A stretch of 64,000 nt of DNA from Ensifer adhaerens (GTDB lineage Bacteria > Pseudomonadota > Alphaproteobacteria > Rhizobiales > Rhizobiaceae), in NCBI RefSeq assembly GCF_000697965.2, contig NZ_CP015881.1, positions 248,001 to 312,000 on the forward strand. The letters run 5' to 3'. Shown in pieces: positions 10,201-21,621 of this stretch. Within the stretch, counting starts at the first letter, position 1. Every line of letters starts with the position of its first letter. The notes below the pieces were generated by a model, which had not been told where the DNA came from, made no database searches, and worked only from the letters and a program-made list of their open reading frames with translations. The position numbers and the translations under genes were made by a program.

Positions 10201-10469
10201 GTATAAGAGCCGTCGGCGCCGCTCGTCGACTTCATGTAGAGCATGTCGTCGACGCCGACGACTTTGCTTTCGATCGGCTGGGCGACGGTGGTTTCGACCA
10301 CGTCGGCGCCGGCGCCGGGATAACTGGCGGTGACGCTCACCTGCGGCGGCACGATATCGGGGAACTGGGCGATCGGCAGACGGGTGAGCGCAAGCAGACC
10401 CGCCAGCGTCAGCACGATGGAAATGACCGTGGCGAAGCGCGGGCGATCGATAAAGATCTCTGAAATCAT
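7281..10469 (-). CDS. RND multidrug efflux permease (AcrB/MexF type, HAE1)
   Basis: Inner-membrane proton-driven drug exporter, 1062 residues, normal for hydrophobe/amphiphile RND pumps. It begins [19 protein letters not shown], shows the periplasmic porter pattern ([18 protein letters not shown]), and carries the proton-relay Asp pair in TM4 ([18 protein letters not shown]). The second half repeats the fold ([13 protein letters not shown]). It lies 3 bases after the adaptor gene, so the two form one operon. No outer-membrane factor gene is adjacent, so the pump probably shares a TolC-like channel encoded elsewhere. The substrate range is unknown. Confidence 0.95.
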   Translation of the reverse strand: MISEIFIDRPRFATVISIVLTLAGLLALTRLPIAQFPDIVPPQVSVTASYPGAGADVVETTVAQPIESKVVGVDDMLYMKSTSGADGSYTLTVTFAVGTDPDIATVNVQNRVSLAEAGLPSEVKQSGVSVRKKSSALMQVVTIFAADEKQNFDSLFLSNYATINVLDTVKRVPGVGDAQLFGAQDYSMRVVLDIDRMTSLDLTPTDVINALKAQNVQAAIGRIGAQPMTDDPLFQLNLQTQGRLTDPKQFEDVVLRARPDGSYVRIRDVARVELGAASSDSNARINGKPVAMIGTYQAPGANALAAARGVQEAMERLSKSFPPGLTYSVSYDTAQFVEASVDNVEETLFEAFILVIIIVFLFLGNWRATLIPLVAVPVALIGTFAVLLAMGFSLNTVSLLAMVLAIGIVVDDAIVVVENVERVMEENPGLSAAEAARRAMGEITGAIVAITLVLLSVFVPVAFIPGLSGQLFQQFAVAVSVSMVISAINALTLSPALCAVLLKPHHGPKRGILGYISRTIDKGRDGYAFVAGHIARRAIIGLALLAVAFVATGFLFKVVPTGFLPAEDQGAFFTEIRLPEGASYNRTDEVVKQVETMLGGIEGVANVITVTGYSFLDGLSKSNSAFAIVTMKPFAERLSDAAGVEAAIRTTMVKGQAIRGAQIFAFNLPPIMGLGTGSGFEYQLLDLQGRSVADLSATAGGLIIAANQNPALGPTFTTYSASSPQLYLDIDRDRLQALGVSVSDLFTTLQGTLGSYYVNDFNLFGRTWKVTMQAAQADRNAVDDIQRLHVRNTSGDMVPVASVAKVDYIVGPQSIVRYNNYRSITLNGQPAAGHSSGEALAAMEALSASTLPPGYSYEWTGTALQELEAAGKTTAILAMAVLFAYLFLVALYESWTIPVPVLLSVAFGVSGALLSVLVAGLSFDIYAQIGLVVLIALASKNAILIVEFAKAHREAGASIVDAAIEGARARFRAVMMTSFAFIVGLVPLVVAKGAGELSRRAVGTGVAGGMLAAALVGIFVIPALYVAFQWLRERGHKLVGISRHPAVEGEAAERKAETPAGH

Positions 10470-10472
10470 CGC

Positions 10473-11585
10473 TTAGCCACCTGCTGCCGTGGCTGCATCG
10501 ACGGTGATGCCGGGCCGCACCTTGCCGGCGCCCTCTGTGATGACGTTCTCGCCTTCCTTGAGGCCCTTGCTGATGACCGCCTGGCCGCGGGCGTTGCGTG
10601 ACACGTCGATGCGGCGAAGCTCGACCTTGGAGCTGGCGTCGACCACCAGAACGAAGGCGCCCTGCTGGTCACGCTGGACCGCCTGCTGCGGCACGGCAAG
10701 CACGTTCTGCTTGTCGGATTGTTCGAGCATCACCCGCACCAGCGCACCGTCGAGCAGGATGCTGTCCGGATTGGGGAACTCGGCGCGCACGGTCACGGTG
10801 TCCGTCCCTTGCGAGACGTTGCTGGCGATAAAGTTGATCGTGCCTTTTTGCTTGTACTCGGTGCCGTTCGGAAGGCCGAGCCCGACATTGGCGCCGCCGC
10901 TGATCTCGCCCTTCAGCACCCGTTCGCGATAGGTGAGGTAAAGTGCGGTCGCCACCGGAAACTGGACATAGATCGGGTCGAGCCGGGTCAGCGTGACGAG
11001 CGGGCCGCTGTCCGGGCCGACGAGGGCGCCGACATCGGCCGCCGTCAGGCCGACGATGCCGTCGAAAGGCGCCGTGATCTTCGTATAGGAGAGGTTGAGG
11101 TCGGCGTTGTCCTTGCTGCCCTTGAGCCGGATCAGGTCGCCTTCGGCTTTCCTGACTTGCGCGTGCGCTTCGTCGACCTTGGCTTGGCTGATCGTCTTGC
11201 TGGTGAGGAGCTGCTCGGCGCGGTCGCGCTCGAGGATCGCGAATTCCTTGGCGGCTTCGGCCGCCTCGATCTGCCCTTCGATCTCCTGCACGGCGGCGCG
11301 GTAGGCGCCGTCTTCCACCCGGTAGAGCTCCGTGCCCGCCGTCACCTTCTGCCCTTCGGTGAAGTTGACCGCCTCGAGGAAACCCGAAACGCGGGCGCGA
11401 ATATCGACTTTCTGGATCGCCGTAACCTTGCCCGTCAGATCCACGCTCTCGCGCAGGTCCATGATGGTGGCCGGCGCCACGACCACGGCTGGCGCCTGCT
11501 GCGCCAATGCCGTTTGCGCGGAAAACCCGATCGCGACAAGCAGTGCTGATGATAGTGAAAGGGCAGGAATTCTCGAACGACGCAT
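10473..11585 (-). CDS. RND efflux periplasmic adaptor subunit (AcrA/MexE type)
   Basis: Membrane-fusion protein linking the RND pump to an outer-membrane channel. I chose the ATG at 11585 because it follows AGGGGGAACGTTGC and opens directly into a signal sequence ending TALAQ, giving 370 residues; an in-frame start 31 codons upstream has no such support. Features include the lipoyl-like half-motifs (VRARVSGFLEAVNFTEGQ-type and LSYTKITAPFDGIVG), a coiled-coil hairpin rich in Ala/Glu/Lys between them, and a C-terminal beta-barrel region (VPQQAVQRDQQGAFVLV). Confidence 0.93.
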   Translation of the reverse strand: MRRSRIPALSLSSALLVAIGFSAQTALAQQAPAVVVAPATIMDLRESVDLTGKVTAIQKVDIRARVSGFLEAVNFTEGQKVTAGTELYRVEDGAYRAAVQEIEGQIEAAEAAKEFAILERDRAEQLLTSKTISQAKVDEAHAQVRKAEGDLIRLKGSKDNADLNLSYTKITAPFDGIVGLTAADVGALVGPDSGPLVTLTRLDPIYVQFPVATALYLTYRERVLKGEISGGANVGLGLPNGTEYKQKGTINFIASNVSQGTDTVTVRAEFPNPDSILLDGALVRVMLEQSDKQNVLAVPQQAVQRDQQGAFVLVVDASSKVELRRIDVSRNARGQAVISKGLKEGENVITEGAGKVRPGITVDAATAAGG

Positions 11586-11990
11586 GCAACGTTCCCCCTG
11601 AACGAAACAGCTGGAGATAAGATCAGTCCTTGGCAGTGCATTGAAATCAGAACATGTTCTCCGCGCCAAGTCACGCAATCATGGGTTGATTTAAGTGGAG
11701 GCTTGCAAAGATGATGCAAATACCCGCGAAAGGTGGGTTCAGAGAGAACTTGTCACAAAAGCAATGATTTGCCAGACCATCGTCCGTTCACGGTAGAGGG
11801 AGGCGACAGGCTGATTTTGTCGGATTTCGGTTGAGGGAGATGCGTGGAGGCGAACGTTTTACGTGTGCCACATCGTCACAATTGACGAGACCGGTCTGCA
11901 ACCTCCGGTGACAGTTTCGCGAAGCCGCTGGGCAGACAGGTCCCGGCGCGATGCCGGGACCATGCTTAGTACTGTTGCCGGATCCAGCCG
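11586..11990. other. Intergenic region between katG end and efflux operon promoter
   Basis: About 400 bases without a convincing gene. It must hold the promoter of the leftward efflux operon in its left part and the 3' end of katG in its right part, including the hairpin at 11939-11961. No TetR or LysR regulator gene, often found next to RND operons, is present here. Confidence 0.6.
11939..11961 (-). terminator. Hairpin downstream of katG
   Basis: Perfect 9-bp stem GGTCCCGGC / GCCGGGACC with a 5-base loop, about 30 bases beyond the katG stop. No U tract follows on the minus strand, so it may act as a 3' stabiliser or with Rho. Confidence 0.5.
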
Positions 11991-14637
<2,647 letters not shown>

Positions 14638-16926
14638 GTGGCTGAGACAGAAATTGGTGCCGGCAAGGGCCGTCGCAAAGCACTTTGGGCTGCTGTCGCG
14701 GTCATCGCGATCGCAGCCGCGGGTGTCGTCGGCGGCAAGTTCATGCTCGAAAAGGCGGTCGGGACCTTCATCGCCGAGCGCGGCGGGAAGGCCGGCTCGG
14801 TTGAGGCGGACTTCTTCGGCCGCATTCATCTGCGCGACGTCACGCTGCCTTTCGCCGATGGCGTCAGCGCGCGCATCGCGGCAATCGACGGACGTCCGAA
14901 GATCTTTTCGCTGAGCGGCAAGCTCGACGTGAAGGGCCTGGAGCTCGACCTGAAGGCCGCCAAGCTTTCCGTGCCTGCGGCAACGCTGGAAGATCCCGAC
15001 TTTTTCGCAGCCGGCCTGACGGCAAGCGGGGAAAAGGCTGACCTTTTGAAGCGCATCGAGCGTTTCGCGGCAAAGCAGGTCTCCGCGCCGGAAGTGGCCA
15101 TCGTCCAGAACGTTGCAAGCTCCGAGCAGAAGACGGTCTACAAGGATGTCCGGCTCGAGGATATCGCCAGCGGCCGCGTTGCGGGCTATTCGGCGAGCGG
15201 CGCCACGTTCGCCTTTGCCATGGATATTCCTGACGGCGAAGGGGCAACGAAGCGGGAAAAAATGGACGGCACCATGGGCGCCGTCACCGGAGAGAGCTTC
15301 GATGTGGCCTACATGGCCCGCATCTACACGCAAAAAGCCGGTCCTGAGGACAAGGAACCGAAGCTGCTCTACGGCCCGATCTCCGTAAAGAACCTTGCCT
15401 TCTCCGACAGCAAGTCGCGTTTCGGCTACGACGAAGTGCGCAGCAGCGGCCTCAGCGTCCGCATGCCGACCGAGCCGCTTCTCGAAACGCTCGAGCAACT
15501 CCAGGCGGTCAGCGATCCGCAAGCCCTGCCACCGGCGGAGCGCCAGGCATTCTTCAAACGCATTCTTTCGCTGGTCGACATGCTGGCAAAGGGCGACATG
15601 GAACTGCTCGGCCTGAAGATGGAAGTGCCGGAGCAGGAAAGCGCCGAGGGCAAGCTCGTGAAGCTCGCCGTCGACAAGATGGCGTTCCAGCTCAACGGTC
15701 GCAGTTTCGATGGCACGATGAACGGTGTCACGGCGGGCGAGGGGACCGACTACTTCAAGTTTGCCGAAGCCAGCATCAACGGTTTCTCCTGGGCTCCGAC
15801 CATGGAGGCACTGACGAAGCTTGCGGGCCTGAAGGAGGAGGAATTCGAGACCTTCCCCTACACCACGCTGATGCCGGAATTCGGCACGATCCGGATCGCC
15901 GGGCTCGACGTGGACATGCCCGGCGGCGACCCGGCAGCCGTGACGGACAGTGAAACCGTCGAGGACGAGAGCGCGACCGAAACCGAGGTCGATCCGTCGA
16001 TCAGTGCCGAACAGGCGCCGGAAGCCGAGCAGGTGCCGGACGAAACGACAAACGGCGAAGCCGCCAGCGACGCGGCGGTCCCCGGCGATGCAGCAGAAGA
16101 GCCGATGGCCGAGGCGCCTGCAGAGCAGTCGGCGGATGAAGCGACCGACGGCGAAGCCGCCAGCGGCGCGGAGATCGCCGGTGAAGTGCCGGAAGACCCG
16201 ATGGCCGAGGCGCCCGTAGAGCAGTCGGCCGTGCCGTCCGTTCCGGAACGCGTTCGTTTCACGCTCGATACCTATGAAATCGCGCTGACGAAGCCGCGCA
16301 ACGGCATTCCGACGGATGTCCGCGTCAGCTACCGCGACCTCAGCGTTCCGATCCCTGCGGACACGCAGGAAGAGGGCTTCAAGACGCTGCGCAAGATCGG
16401 CCTCGACAAGCTGGTCTTCTCGTCCAACGTCGAACTGTCGTGGGATGAGCCCAACGAGAACTTCGTCATCAAGCAGATTTCGCTGGATGGCAAGGACATG
16501 GGCAGCCTCTCCTTCTCCGGCGTCATGGGCGGCGCTTCGGAGGACTTCTTCTCTGGCGACCTCAATGCCGCGCAGATCGCGATGTTCGGTCTTACGGCGA
16601 GGGAAGTCACGCTCAAGCTCGAGGACAAGGGCATCATGGCCAAGGGCATCAAGCTCTATGCCGAAGATAACCACATGACCGAGGACAGCGTTCGCGGCCT
16701 GCTCGTGTTGATGACGAGCGCCGGTGTGCAGCATTTTGCCGCCACGCAGCCGAAACTGCAGGACGCGGCGACGGCGTTTACCCAGTTCATCAGCAAGCCC
16801 GGCACCTTCACGCTGAAGGTCAAGGCCAAGGATGAAGCCGGTGTCGGCGCGCTCGAACTGATGGGAGCTGCCGAAAACCCGGCGCTTCTGCTCGAGCAAG
16901 TCGATATCGAAGCCAAGGCGCAGTAA
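14638..16926 (+). CDS. Membrane-anchored protein of unknown function with duplicated acidic linker
   Basis: Not recognised as a named family. It is 762 residues from GTG 14638 (AAAGGA 8 bases upstream). A single hydrophobic segment at about residues 16-36 suggests an N-terminal anchor with the bulk in the periplasm. The body is rich in beta-type stretches with repeated 'VKGLELDLKAAKLSV'-like and 'VKNLAFSDSKSRFGYDEVRSSGLSVRM'-like phrases, loosely reminiscent of AsmA-like or DUF945-like envelope proteins. Around residues 440-540 an acidic Glu/Ala/Pro linker contains two tandem copies of a 32-residue unit. A hairpin terminator follows the stop. A role in envelope maintenance is only a guess. 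Confidence 0.75.
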   Translation: MAETEIGAGKGRRKALWAAVAVIAIAAAGVVGGKFMLEKAVGTFIAERGGKAGSVEADFFGRIHLRDVTLPFADGVSARIAAIDGRPKIFSLSGKLDVKGLELDLKAAKLSVPAATLEDPDFFAAGLTASGEKADLLKRIERFAAKQVSAPEVAIVQNVASSEQKTVYKDVRLEDIASGRVAGYSASGATFAFAMDIPDGEGATKREKMDGTMGAVTGESFDVAYMARIYTQKAGPEDKEPKLLYGPISVKNLAFSDSKSRFGYDEVRSSGLSVRMPTEPLLETLEQLQAVSDPQALPPAERQAFFKRILSLVDMLAKGDMELLGLKMEVPEQESAEGKLVKLAVDKMAFQLNGRSFDGTMNGVTAGEGTDYFKFAEASINGFSWAPTMEALTKLAGLKEEEFETFPYTTLMPEFGTIRIAGLDVDMPGGDPAAVTDSETVEDESATETEVDPSISAEQAPEAEQVPDETTNGEAASDAAVPGDAAEEPMAEAPAEQSADEATDGEAASGAEIAGEVPEDPMAEAPVEQSAVPSVPERVRFTLDTYEIALTKPRNGIPTDVRVSYRDLSVPIPADTQEEGFKTLRKIGLDKLVFSSNVELSWDEPNENFVIKQISLDGKDMGSLSFSGVMGGASEDFFSGDLNAAQIAMFGLTAREVTLKLEDKGIMAKGIKLYAEDNHMTEDSVRGLLVLMTSAGVQHFAATQPKLQDAATAFTQFISKPGTFTLKVKAKDEAGVGALELMGAAENPALLLEQVDIEAKAQ
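16051..16242 (+). repeat. In-frame tandem duplication (2 x 96 bp) in acidic linker
   Basis: Two adjacent 96-base units (16051-16146 and 16147-16242) encode related 32-residue segments that both contain GEAAS, a PMAEAP core and EQSA. The first begins NGEAAS, the second DGEAAS. Several stretches are identical at DNA level (GGCGAAGCCGCCAGCG, CCGATGGCCGAGGCGCC). The unit keeps the reading frame. Confidence 0.85.
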
Positions 16927-16934
16927 AATCTATC

Positions 16935-16962
16935 GCGGGCCGCGTCATCAGATGCGGCCCGC
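16935..16962 (+). terminator. Hairpin terminator after membrane-anchored protein gene
   Basis: Perfect 9-bp stem GCGGGCCGC / GCGGCCCGC with a 10-base loop, 8 bases after the stop, followed by ATTGCTTC. It lies between convergent genes and could serve both strands. Confidence 0.65.
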
Positions 16963-16968
16963 ATTGCT

Positions 16969-17394
16969 TCAGTCGATGGCCGCCTGAAGGAAATCCCGAA
17001 GCGCTATCAATTCATCCTGCCCGATCTCGTGTGCGCCCCGATTGTAGAGGGCCCGGACATCAGCTTTCTGCCCCGCAAGATAACCGACCAGTTGTTCGGC
17101 GAGCGCCAATGGACCGGTAGGATCGTCTTGGCCGCCGGTGGCCAGGATCGGTTTGCCCTGAAGTCCGGCGTTGCCGGGTGGCACCCACGACACAAGGGGA
17201 TGCAGCAGGACCGCTCGCTCGAACAGACCAGGATATTTGACCAGGAGTGCGGCGAGCAGCGTCGCGCCTGTGGCGTAGCCGATGCCATAGACGGCTTGGC
17301 CCGGGTACACACGCCGCCTGTCGCCGATGGTGTTCGCCAGGTCTTCCACGGAGGCCGCGAATGCCCGGATATCGCACAGCCCGTCAACGGCTGC
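16969..17394 (-). pseudogene. Remnant of alpha/beta-hydrolase (carboxylesterase/phospholipase) gene
   Basis: The open frame encodes the C-terminal two thirds of a small carboxylesterase: DIRAFAASVEDLANTIG, then the nucleophile-elbow region, FERAVLLHPLVSW, the Asp loop GGQDDP and the His region GAHEIGQDE. The family normally has about 200-220 residues, but here the frame is closed upstream by an in-frame TGA at 17395-17397 and the N-terminal oxyanion/HGTGG part is not found in any frame. The usual GYSNGAN elbow reads GYATGAT, so the catalytic Ser is Ala. Both facts point to a decayed gene. A GTG at 17349 could still start a 126-residue product, but it would not be a working esterase. Confidence 0.75.
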
Positions 17395-17668
17395 CGCTCA
17401 GGGTTGCCAAGTTCTCCGATTTCTTCGAGAGCTACGTCACCGAGACGCGGCCGCTTTGAAGCGGCGGGATCATGCGGCATGAAGTCAATACAGAGCCGTT
17501 TGCGGCTAAATGTGAGCAAAGGATACAAGAAATTACTGGCAGCACCCCCCATGTTTTCTCGGATATGAGCGGCAATAGCGAGATGCCCCCTTGCGTCGGA
17601 TCTTTCGCGCATCGAATCGGATTGCACGCGAGGAGTGAACTCCATCGCCAGGGGGCGGGGCTGGACGG

Positions 17669-18562
17669 ATGATGACAGAGCCAAGCGGTATTGGAGCGTA
17701 TTTTGGCGAGCCGAAGGCGCCGTTTCTCATGGTGCGGCCCGTGCGGGACGCCCGGTTTTCGGTGACGCGCCTGCGGTGCCGGCTGAACGGAGAACTGAGC
17801 CGCATCGTATCGCTGCCGGCCGACGACGCCTATTTCCTGATGTTCTACTTCAAGGATGTCATGCACTGCGACCTGGTGCCGGGCGAAAGCGAAAGTGAAA
17901 TTCGCCGCTACCGGCAGGGGTCGATCTGTCTCGTCGATCTCGCTGAGGGCGCCAGTATCCGGCTCGTCAGCGATCTCGATTCACTCGCTTTCCATCTGCC
18001 ACGGGCCTTGTTTCATGAAGTCTGCGAGTTTTCGCATGCTCCCGCCGCCACCAGTCTTAGATGCCGTCGCGGCGAGGTCGACGACGTCATGCACAATCTC
18101 GCCTTGGCGCTGTCGCCGCTTCTTGACGAGAGCGAGGGTGAACCGGGTGCGGTGCTGCAGCACATCGCCGTCGCCATCTGCGCGCATCTTCTGCATTCCT
18201 ACCCGGATCGCGCCGTCGCATCCGGCGGCCCCGATCTGTCTGTGTGGCAGGAGAAGGCGGCCAAGGACTTCATGATCGACCATTGGGCCAAGGACTTTTC
18301 GTTTGCGGCAGCAGCAGCGGCCGCAAATCTTTCGGAAGAGGGTTTTGCCGCGGCTTTTGCATCCGTGACCGGCCAGACGCCGCAAGAGTGGTTGATGCGG
18401 TACCGGATCGGTCGCGCCAAGCGCTATCTGATCGAAGAGGGATGGTCGCTGAGCAAAACCGCCGCCAGTTGCGGCTATGCCGACGAGGCCCGGTTCGTCG
18501 AGGCCTTTCGTGAGGTGACGGGCGTGACACCCGCCGTCTGGCGCGCGCGCTGGCTGCAGTGA
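17669..18562 (+). CDS. AraC-family transcriptional regulator (first of three)
   Basis: 297 residues: an N-terminal ligand/dimer domain without a recognisable cupin signature and a C-terminal AraC DNA-binding domain (about 195-297) with two helix-turn-helix units, the second ending SLSKTAASCGYADEARFVEAFREVTGVTPAVWR. First of three head-to-tail AraC genes that share length and domain order, including a middle hydrophobic helix segment (VLQHIAVAICAHLL here). Spacing to the next is 133 bases, enough for a separate promoter. The probable target is the metabolic cluster starting at 20887 or its own neighbours; this is inferred from position. Confidence 0.85.
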   Translation: MMTEPSGIGAYFGEPKAPFLMVRPVRDARFSVTRLRCRLNGELSRIVSLPADDAYFLMFYFKDVMHCDLVPGESESEIRRYRQGSICLVDLAEGASIRLVSDLDSLAFHLPRALFHEVCEFSHAPAATSLRCRRGEVDDVMHNLALALSPLLDESEGEPGAVLQHIAVAICAHLLHSYPDRAVASGGPDLSVWQEKAAKDFMIDHWAKDFSFAAAAAAANLSEEGFAAAFASVTGQTPQEWLMRYRIGRAKRYLIEEGWSLSKTAASCGYADEARFVEAFREVTGVTPAVWRARWLQ

Positions 18563-18695
18563 GGGTACCATGCTGACCTTTGACGCTCGGCGATGCATCG
18601 CTGGATTTGCCTCTATATTGCGACAGCCAACCGTTGTAGCATCCGCCCGGCCGCTGAAGCGGGCGGCTGAGCTGGAAATCGGGAGACCCTGACCG

Positions 18696-19604
18696 ATGGC
18701 CTTGCAAGAAGGACTGAGCGCAGACGAACGCACACCGCGCCCGATCGCCAAGCGGATCAGCGTCGGTGACATCACCGTCACGAGAACCTTCTCGGATCGC
18801 TTCGATCTGGAAGTCGGGCCGCTGATTCCGGTCGCCGATGCCTTCAACGTCATCGTCCAGATGCATGACTTCGAGGCGCATCGCCTGTGGCGGCGTGGCG
18901 AACTCGTGTATGAGGGAGGGCATCCCAAGGCCTCGCTCGCGATCACCGATCTTCGCGACCAATGGCAGTGCCACCATCTGTCGCCCTTCGACAATGTCCG
19001 CTTCCACATTCCCTTTGCCTCTATGCGGAGCTTTACCGAAAGGGCCGGGCGCGGCGAGTATGTGTCGCTGTCTCCCGTGCAGGGACGCGTGGATCCGGTC
19101 ATGTTCGGCCTTGCCCAGGCCCTGCTGCCCTCGCTCGATGAGCCGGACCGGGCCAATCTCCTGTTCGTCGAACAGATCAACCTTGCCGCATTGGCCCATC
19201 TCAGCCAGGCCTATGGCGGTCTGCATTTCCCCGTCGACAAGAAGGGGACGCTGGCGCCATGGCAGGAGAGGCTGGCGACGGAGTTTCTGGTCGCCCATTT
19301 CAACACGCCGTTCTCGATCGGCGATCTTGCGGCCCAGTGCGCGCTCTCGCGCAGCTATTTCAACAAGGCTTTCAAGGAAAGCTTCGGGCGCACACCGTCC
19401 AGGTGGCTGTCCGAATATCGGATCGCGCGGGTCAAGGAGTGTCTGCTTCAGGACACACCCCTTGCTGAAATTGCTATCCACTGCGGCTTTGCCGACCAGA
19501 GCCACATGACCCGGGTATTCACCAGCCTGACGGGGGAAACGCCGGCACGCTTCCGGAAAAAGAACCGGTCGGTCGTCGTCGCTGTGGATCGACCTCCGCA
19601 ATAG
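18696..19604 (+). CDS. AraC-family transcriptional regulator (second of three)
   Basis: 302 residues, same architecture as its two neighbours. The middle segment reads LLFVEQINLAALAHLSQAYGG. The C-terminal DNA-binding domain has IGDLAAQCALSRSYFNKAFKESFG for the first helix-turn-helix and LAEIAIHCGFADQSHMTRVFTSLTGETPARFR for the second, the second being close to the AraC consensus. The start ATG at 18696 follows a GGGAG stretch. The N-terminal domain probably senses a small ligand, which cannot be named from sequence. Confidence 0.87.
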   Translation: MALQEGLSADERTPRPIAKRISVGDITVTRTFSDRFDLEVGPLIPVADAFNVIVQMHDFEAHRLWRRGELVYEGGHPKASLAITDLRDQWQCHHLSPFDNVRFHIPFASMRSFTERAGRGEYVSLSPVQGRVDPVMFGLAQALLPSLDEPDRANLLFVEQINLAALAHLSQAYGGLHFPVDKKGTLAPWQERLATEFLVAHFNTPFSIGDLAAQCALSRSYFNKAFKESFGRTPSRWLSEYRIARVKECLLQDTPLAEIAIHCGFADQSHMTRVFTSLTGETPARFRKKNRSVVVAVDRPPQ

Positions 19605-19831
19605 GGTGGAAAGAGGGCGCGCCCTCGTGCAAAATTTTCAAAACAGGTGAAAAACGTGCAAGAATGATGCGGCGACCGGGGCAATCATAGGGCCGTTCCT
19701 GCAAATGATTTGGTGAAACCGAGAATGAGTTGCGCGCACGTTTACCCTGCGCACGGCGACTTACGTCTTTCGTTTTCGTCGTCACGGCAGGTGGGTTTGG
19801 CGGGCAGTCTCGACACATAGGAGCGAAGACG

Positions 19832-20740
19832 ATGACGAATGTTTCCGCTGCCTCGGCCGGAGCGCGACCGCGCGACAGTCTCGGATGCTCGCTCGACCAG
19901 CTGGATGACGACAGGACGATCGAAGGCCGCGACATGGTCTTCCACCGCAAGCGGTCGACAGCGGGACCGCCGGGCCAGGTCACGACACCTGGCAACGGGC
20001 GAGGCTATCTGATCGGCCTATCGCTTGTGGGCGGTCATCGCCGCCGGGTTTTCGGAGCGCACCACTCTGCGACCCAGGAATTCGGCCAAAACTCGATCTA
20101 CGTCAGGAACTTTGCCGACGATTATAAAGCCGATCTCAAAGGATCCTTCGATTTCACCTTGCTTGAAATCGGCCACGGTGCGCTCGAACGCATCGCAGAC
20201 GCGGCAAATGCTTCTGGCGTGAGCGAGCTGCGGCCCGTTTCCGGCTCGCCCGACCCTGTTCTCGGCGGCATGCTCGGCGCTTTGTTTGCGTCGGTGGACG
20301 GATACACGGATCGAAGCGCGCTGTTTGTCGACCAGCTCTCGGTGGCAATCGGCGTGCATATGGTCCGGCAGTACGGTAACGGCCGTGGCGAGAGCCTTGC
20401 CGGAGGACGCAGGCTTTCGCAGCGCTGCCAGGCAAAGATCCGCGATCTGGTGCAAGCCCGTCTGGATGGCGAGCTCACCGTCGAGGACATGGCTGCGACC
20501 TGCAATCTGTCGCAGGCGGCTTTTTTGCGTGCCTTTCGCGAGACCATGGGCAGCACGCCCTACCGCTGGCTGCTGCAGCAGAGGATCGAAAAGGCCAAGG
20601 ATCTGTTGCAGTTCTCGCCCACGTCCCTAAGTGGAATTGCCGTCGTCTGCGGCTTTTCGGATCAGAGCCATTTTACCCGGGCCTTTGCGCAGGCCGCAGG
20701 TGCCACGCCGCGCCAGTGGCGGCGCAGCCGACAGTCGTAA
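19832..20740 (+). CDS. AraC-family transcriptional regulator (third of three)
   Basis: 302 residues from the ATG at 19832, preceded by AGGAGCGAAGACG; an in-frame upstream start at 19730 lacks such a site. The middle segment is LFVDQLSVAIGVHMVRQYG, closely matching the second copy. The DNA-binding domain carries VEDMAATCNLSQAAFLRAFRETMG and LSGIAVVCGFSDQSHFTRAFAQAAGATPRQWRR. It ends 146 bases before the YcaC-type hydrolase gene on the same strand, making it the most likely activator of that cluster. Confidence 0.88.
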   Translation: MTNVSAASAGARPRDSLGCSLDQLDDDRTIEGRDMVFHRKRSTAGPPGQVTTPGNGRGYLIGLSLVGGHRRRVFGAHHSATQEFGQNSIYVRNFADDYKADLKGSFDFTLLEIGHGALERIADAANASGVSELRPVSGSPDPVLGGMLGALFASVDGYTDRSALFVDQLSVAIGVHMVRQYGNGRGESLAGGRRLSQRCQAKIRDLVQARLDGELTVEDMAATCNLSQAAFLRAFRETMGSTPYRWLLQQRIEKAKDLLQFSPTSLSGIAVVCGFSDQSHFTRAFAQAAGATPRQWRRSRQS

Positions 20741-20886
20741 CCCTCTGAAAGTACACGCGCCCTGCCGGCTGAAGGCGAGCGAAACTTTCAAAAATCCACC
20801 TTTGGCGACAAGAACGGGTCGCCGGTCGGCGGCATAGTTGGGCCTCTCCAATCGGAGTTCAGTTTCAACAGTAAGAGGTCACGACC

Positions 20887-21537
20887 ATGTCTGCGACAGC
20901 GACCCCCGGTAAACTCCTCGTCTCGCCCAAAGACCACACCCTGATCATGATCGACTTCCAGTCGCAGATGTCCTTTGCGACCAAGTCGATCGACGCGGTG
21001 CTCCTGCGCAACAACGCAGCACTTGTCGCCAATGCGGCGGCAGGTTTCGGCGTTTCGACCATCCTCACGACCGTTGCCGAAAAGACCTTCTCCGGCCCGA
21101 TGTTCTCCGAGATCACCGATGCCTTCCCCGGCCAGAAACTGCTGGACCGCACCTCGATGAACACCTGGGAAGACGTCGCGGTGATCGAAGAGGTCAACCG
21201 CATCGGCAAGAAGCGCCTTGTCATGTGCGGGCTGTGGACCTCGGTCTGCATCGTCGGCCCGACCCTCTCGGCGCTCGATCAGGGATTCGAGGTCTATGTC
21301 ATCGCCGACGCCTGCGGCGACGTTTCGGATGAGGCGCATGAGCGGGCGATGGACCGCATGGTGCAGGCCGGCGTCCGGCCGATGACCTCGCTGCAATACA
21401 TGCTCGAGCTGCAGCGCGACTGGGCGCGCCCCGAGACCTACGACATGACCACCGGTATCGCCAAGAAGTTCGGCGGTTCGTATGGCCTCGGCATCATCTA
21501 CGCCAAGTCGATGTTCGGCGCGTCCGAAGGCCACTGA
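20887..21537 (+). CDS. Isochorismatase-superfamily cysteine hydrolase, YcaC-like
   Basis: 216 residues. Alpha/beta cysteine hydrolase of the YcaC-like branch of the isochorismatase superfamily. The N-terminal catalytic Asp is in LIMIDFQSQMSF (Asp23) and the nucleophile Cys in MCGLWTSVCIVGPTL (Cys121), in the same context as E. coli YcaC. Length matches the family. It probably hydrolyses an amide or related C-N bond; the family's natural substrates are mostly unknown. First gene of a same-strand cluster with XapX, amidohydrolase, DoxX, MFS and alpha/beta hydrolase genes; a hairpin follows it. Confidence 0.88.
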   Translation: MSATATPGKLLVSPKDHTLIMIDFQSQMSFATKSIDAVLLRNNAALVANAAAGFGVSTILTTVAEKTFSGPMFSEITDAFPGQKLLDRTSMNTWEDVAVIEEVNRIGKKRLVMCGLWTSVCIVGPTLSALDQGFEVYVIADACGDVSDEAHERAMDRMVQAGVRPMTSLQYMLELQRDWARPETYDMTTGIAKKFGGSYGLGIIYAKSMFGASEGH

Positions 21538-21563
21538 CAGAACGCTTCCGCGCTCTAGATTAA

Positions 21564-21593
21564 CGCTCTGGCCGCCTCGCTGCGGCCGGAGCG
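21564..21593 (+). terminator. Intercistronic hairpin between YcaC-like and XapX genes
   Basis: A 12-bp stem with one T-G wobble (CGCTCTGGCCGC / GCGGCCGGAGCG) and a 6-base loop, followed by CCACCTTTATCCCC and then the AGGAG of the XapX gene. It may attenuate read-through or stabilise the first message. Confidence 0.5.
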
Positions 21594-21621
21594 CCACCTT
21601 TATCCCCTAAAGGAGTTGGCG

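Noticed and set aside
8142..10463. Long open frame on the plus strand opposite the RND permease
   Set aside because: Low-complexity charged translation, no ribosome site, and fully antisense to a well-supported pump gene.
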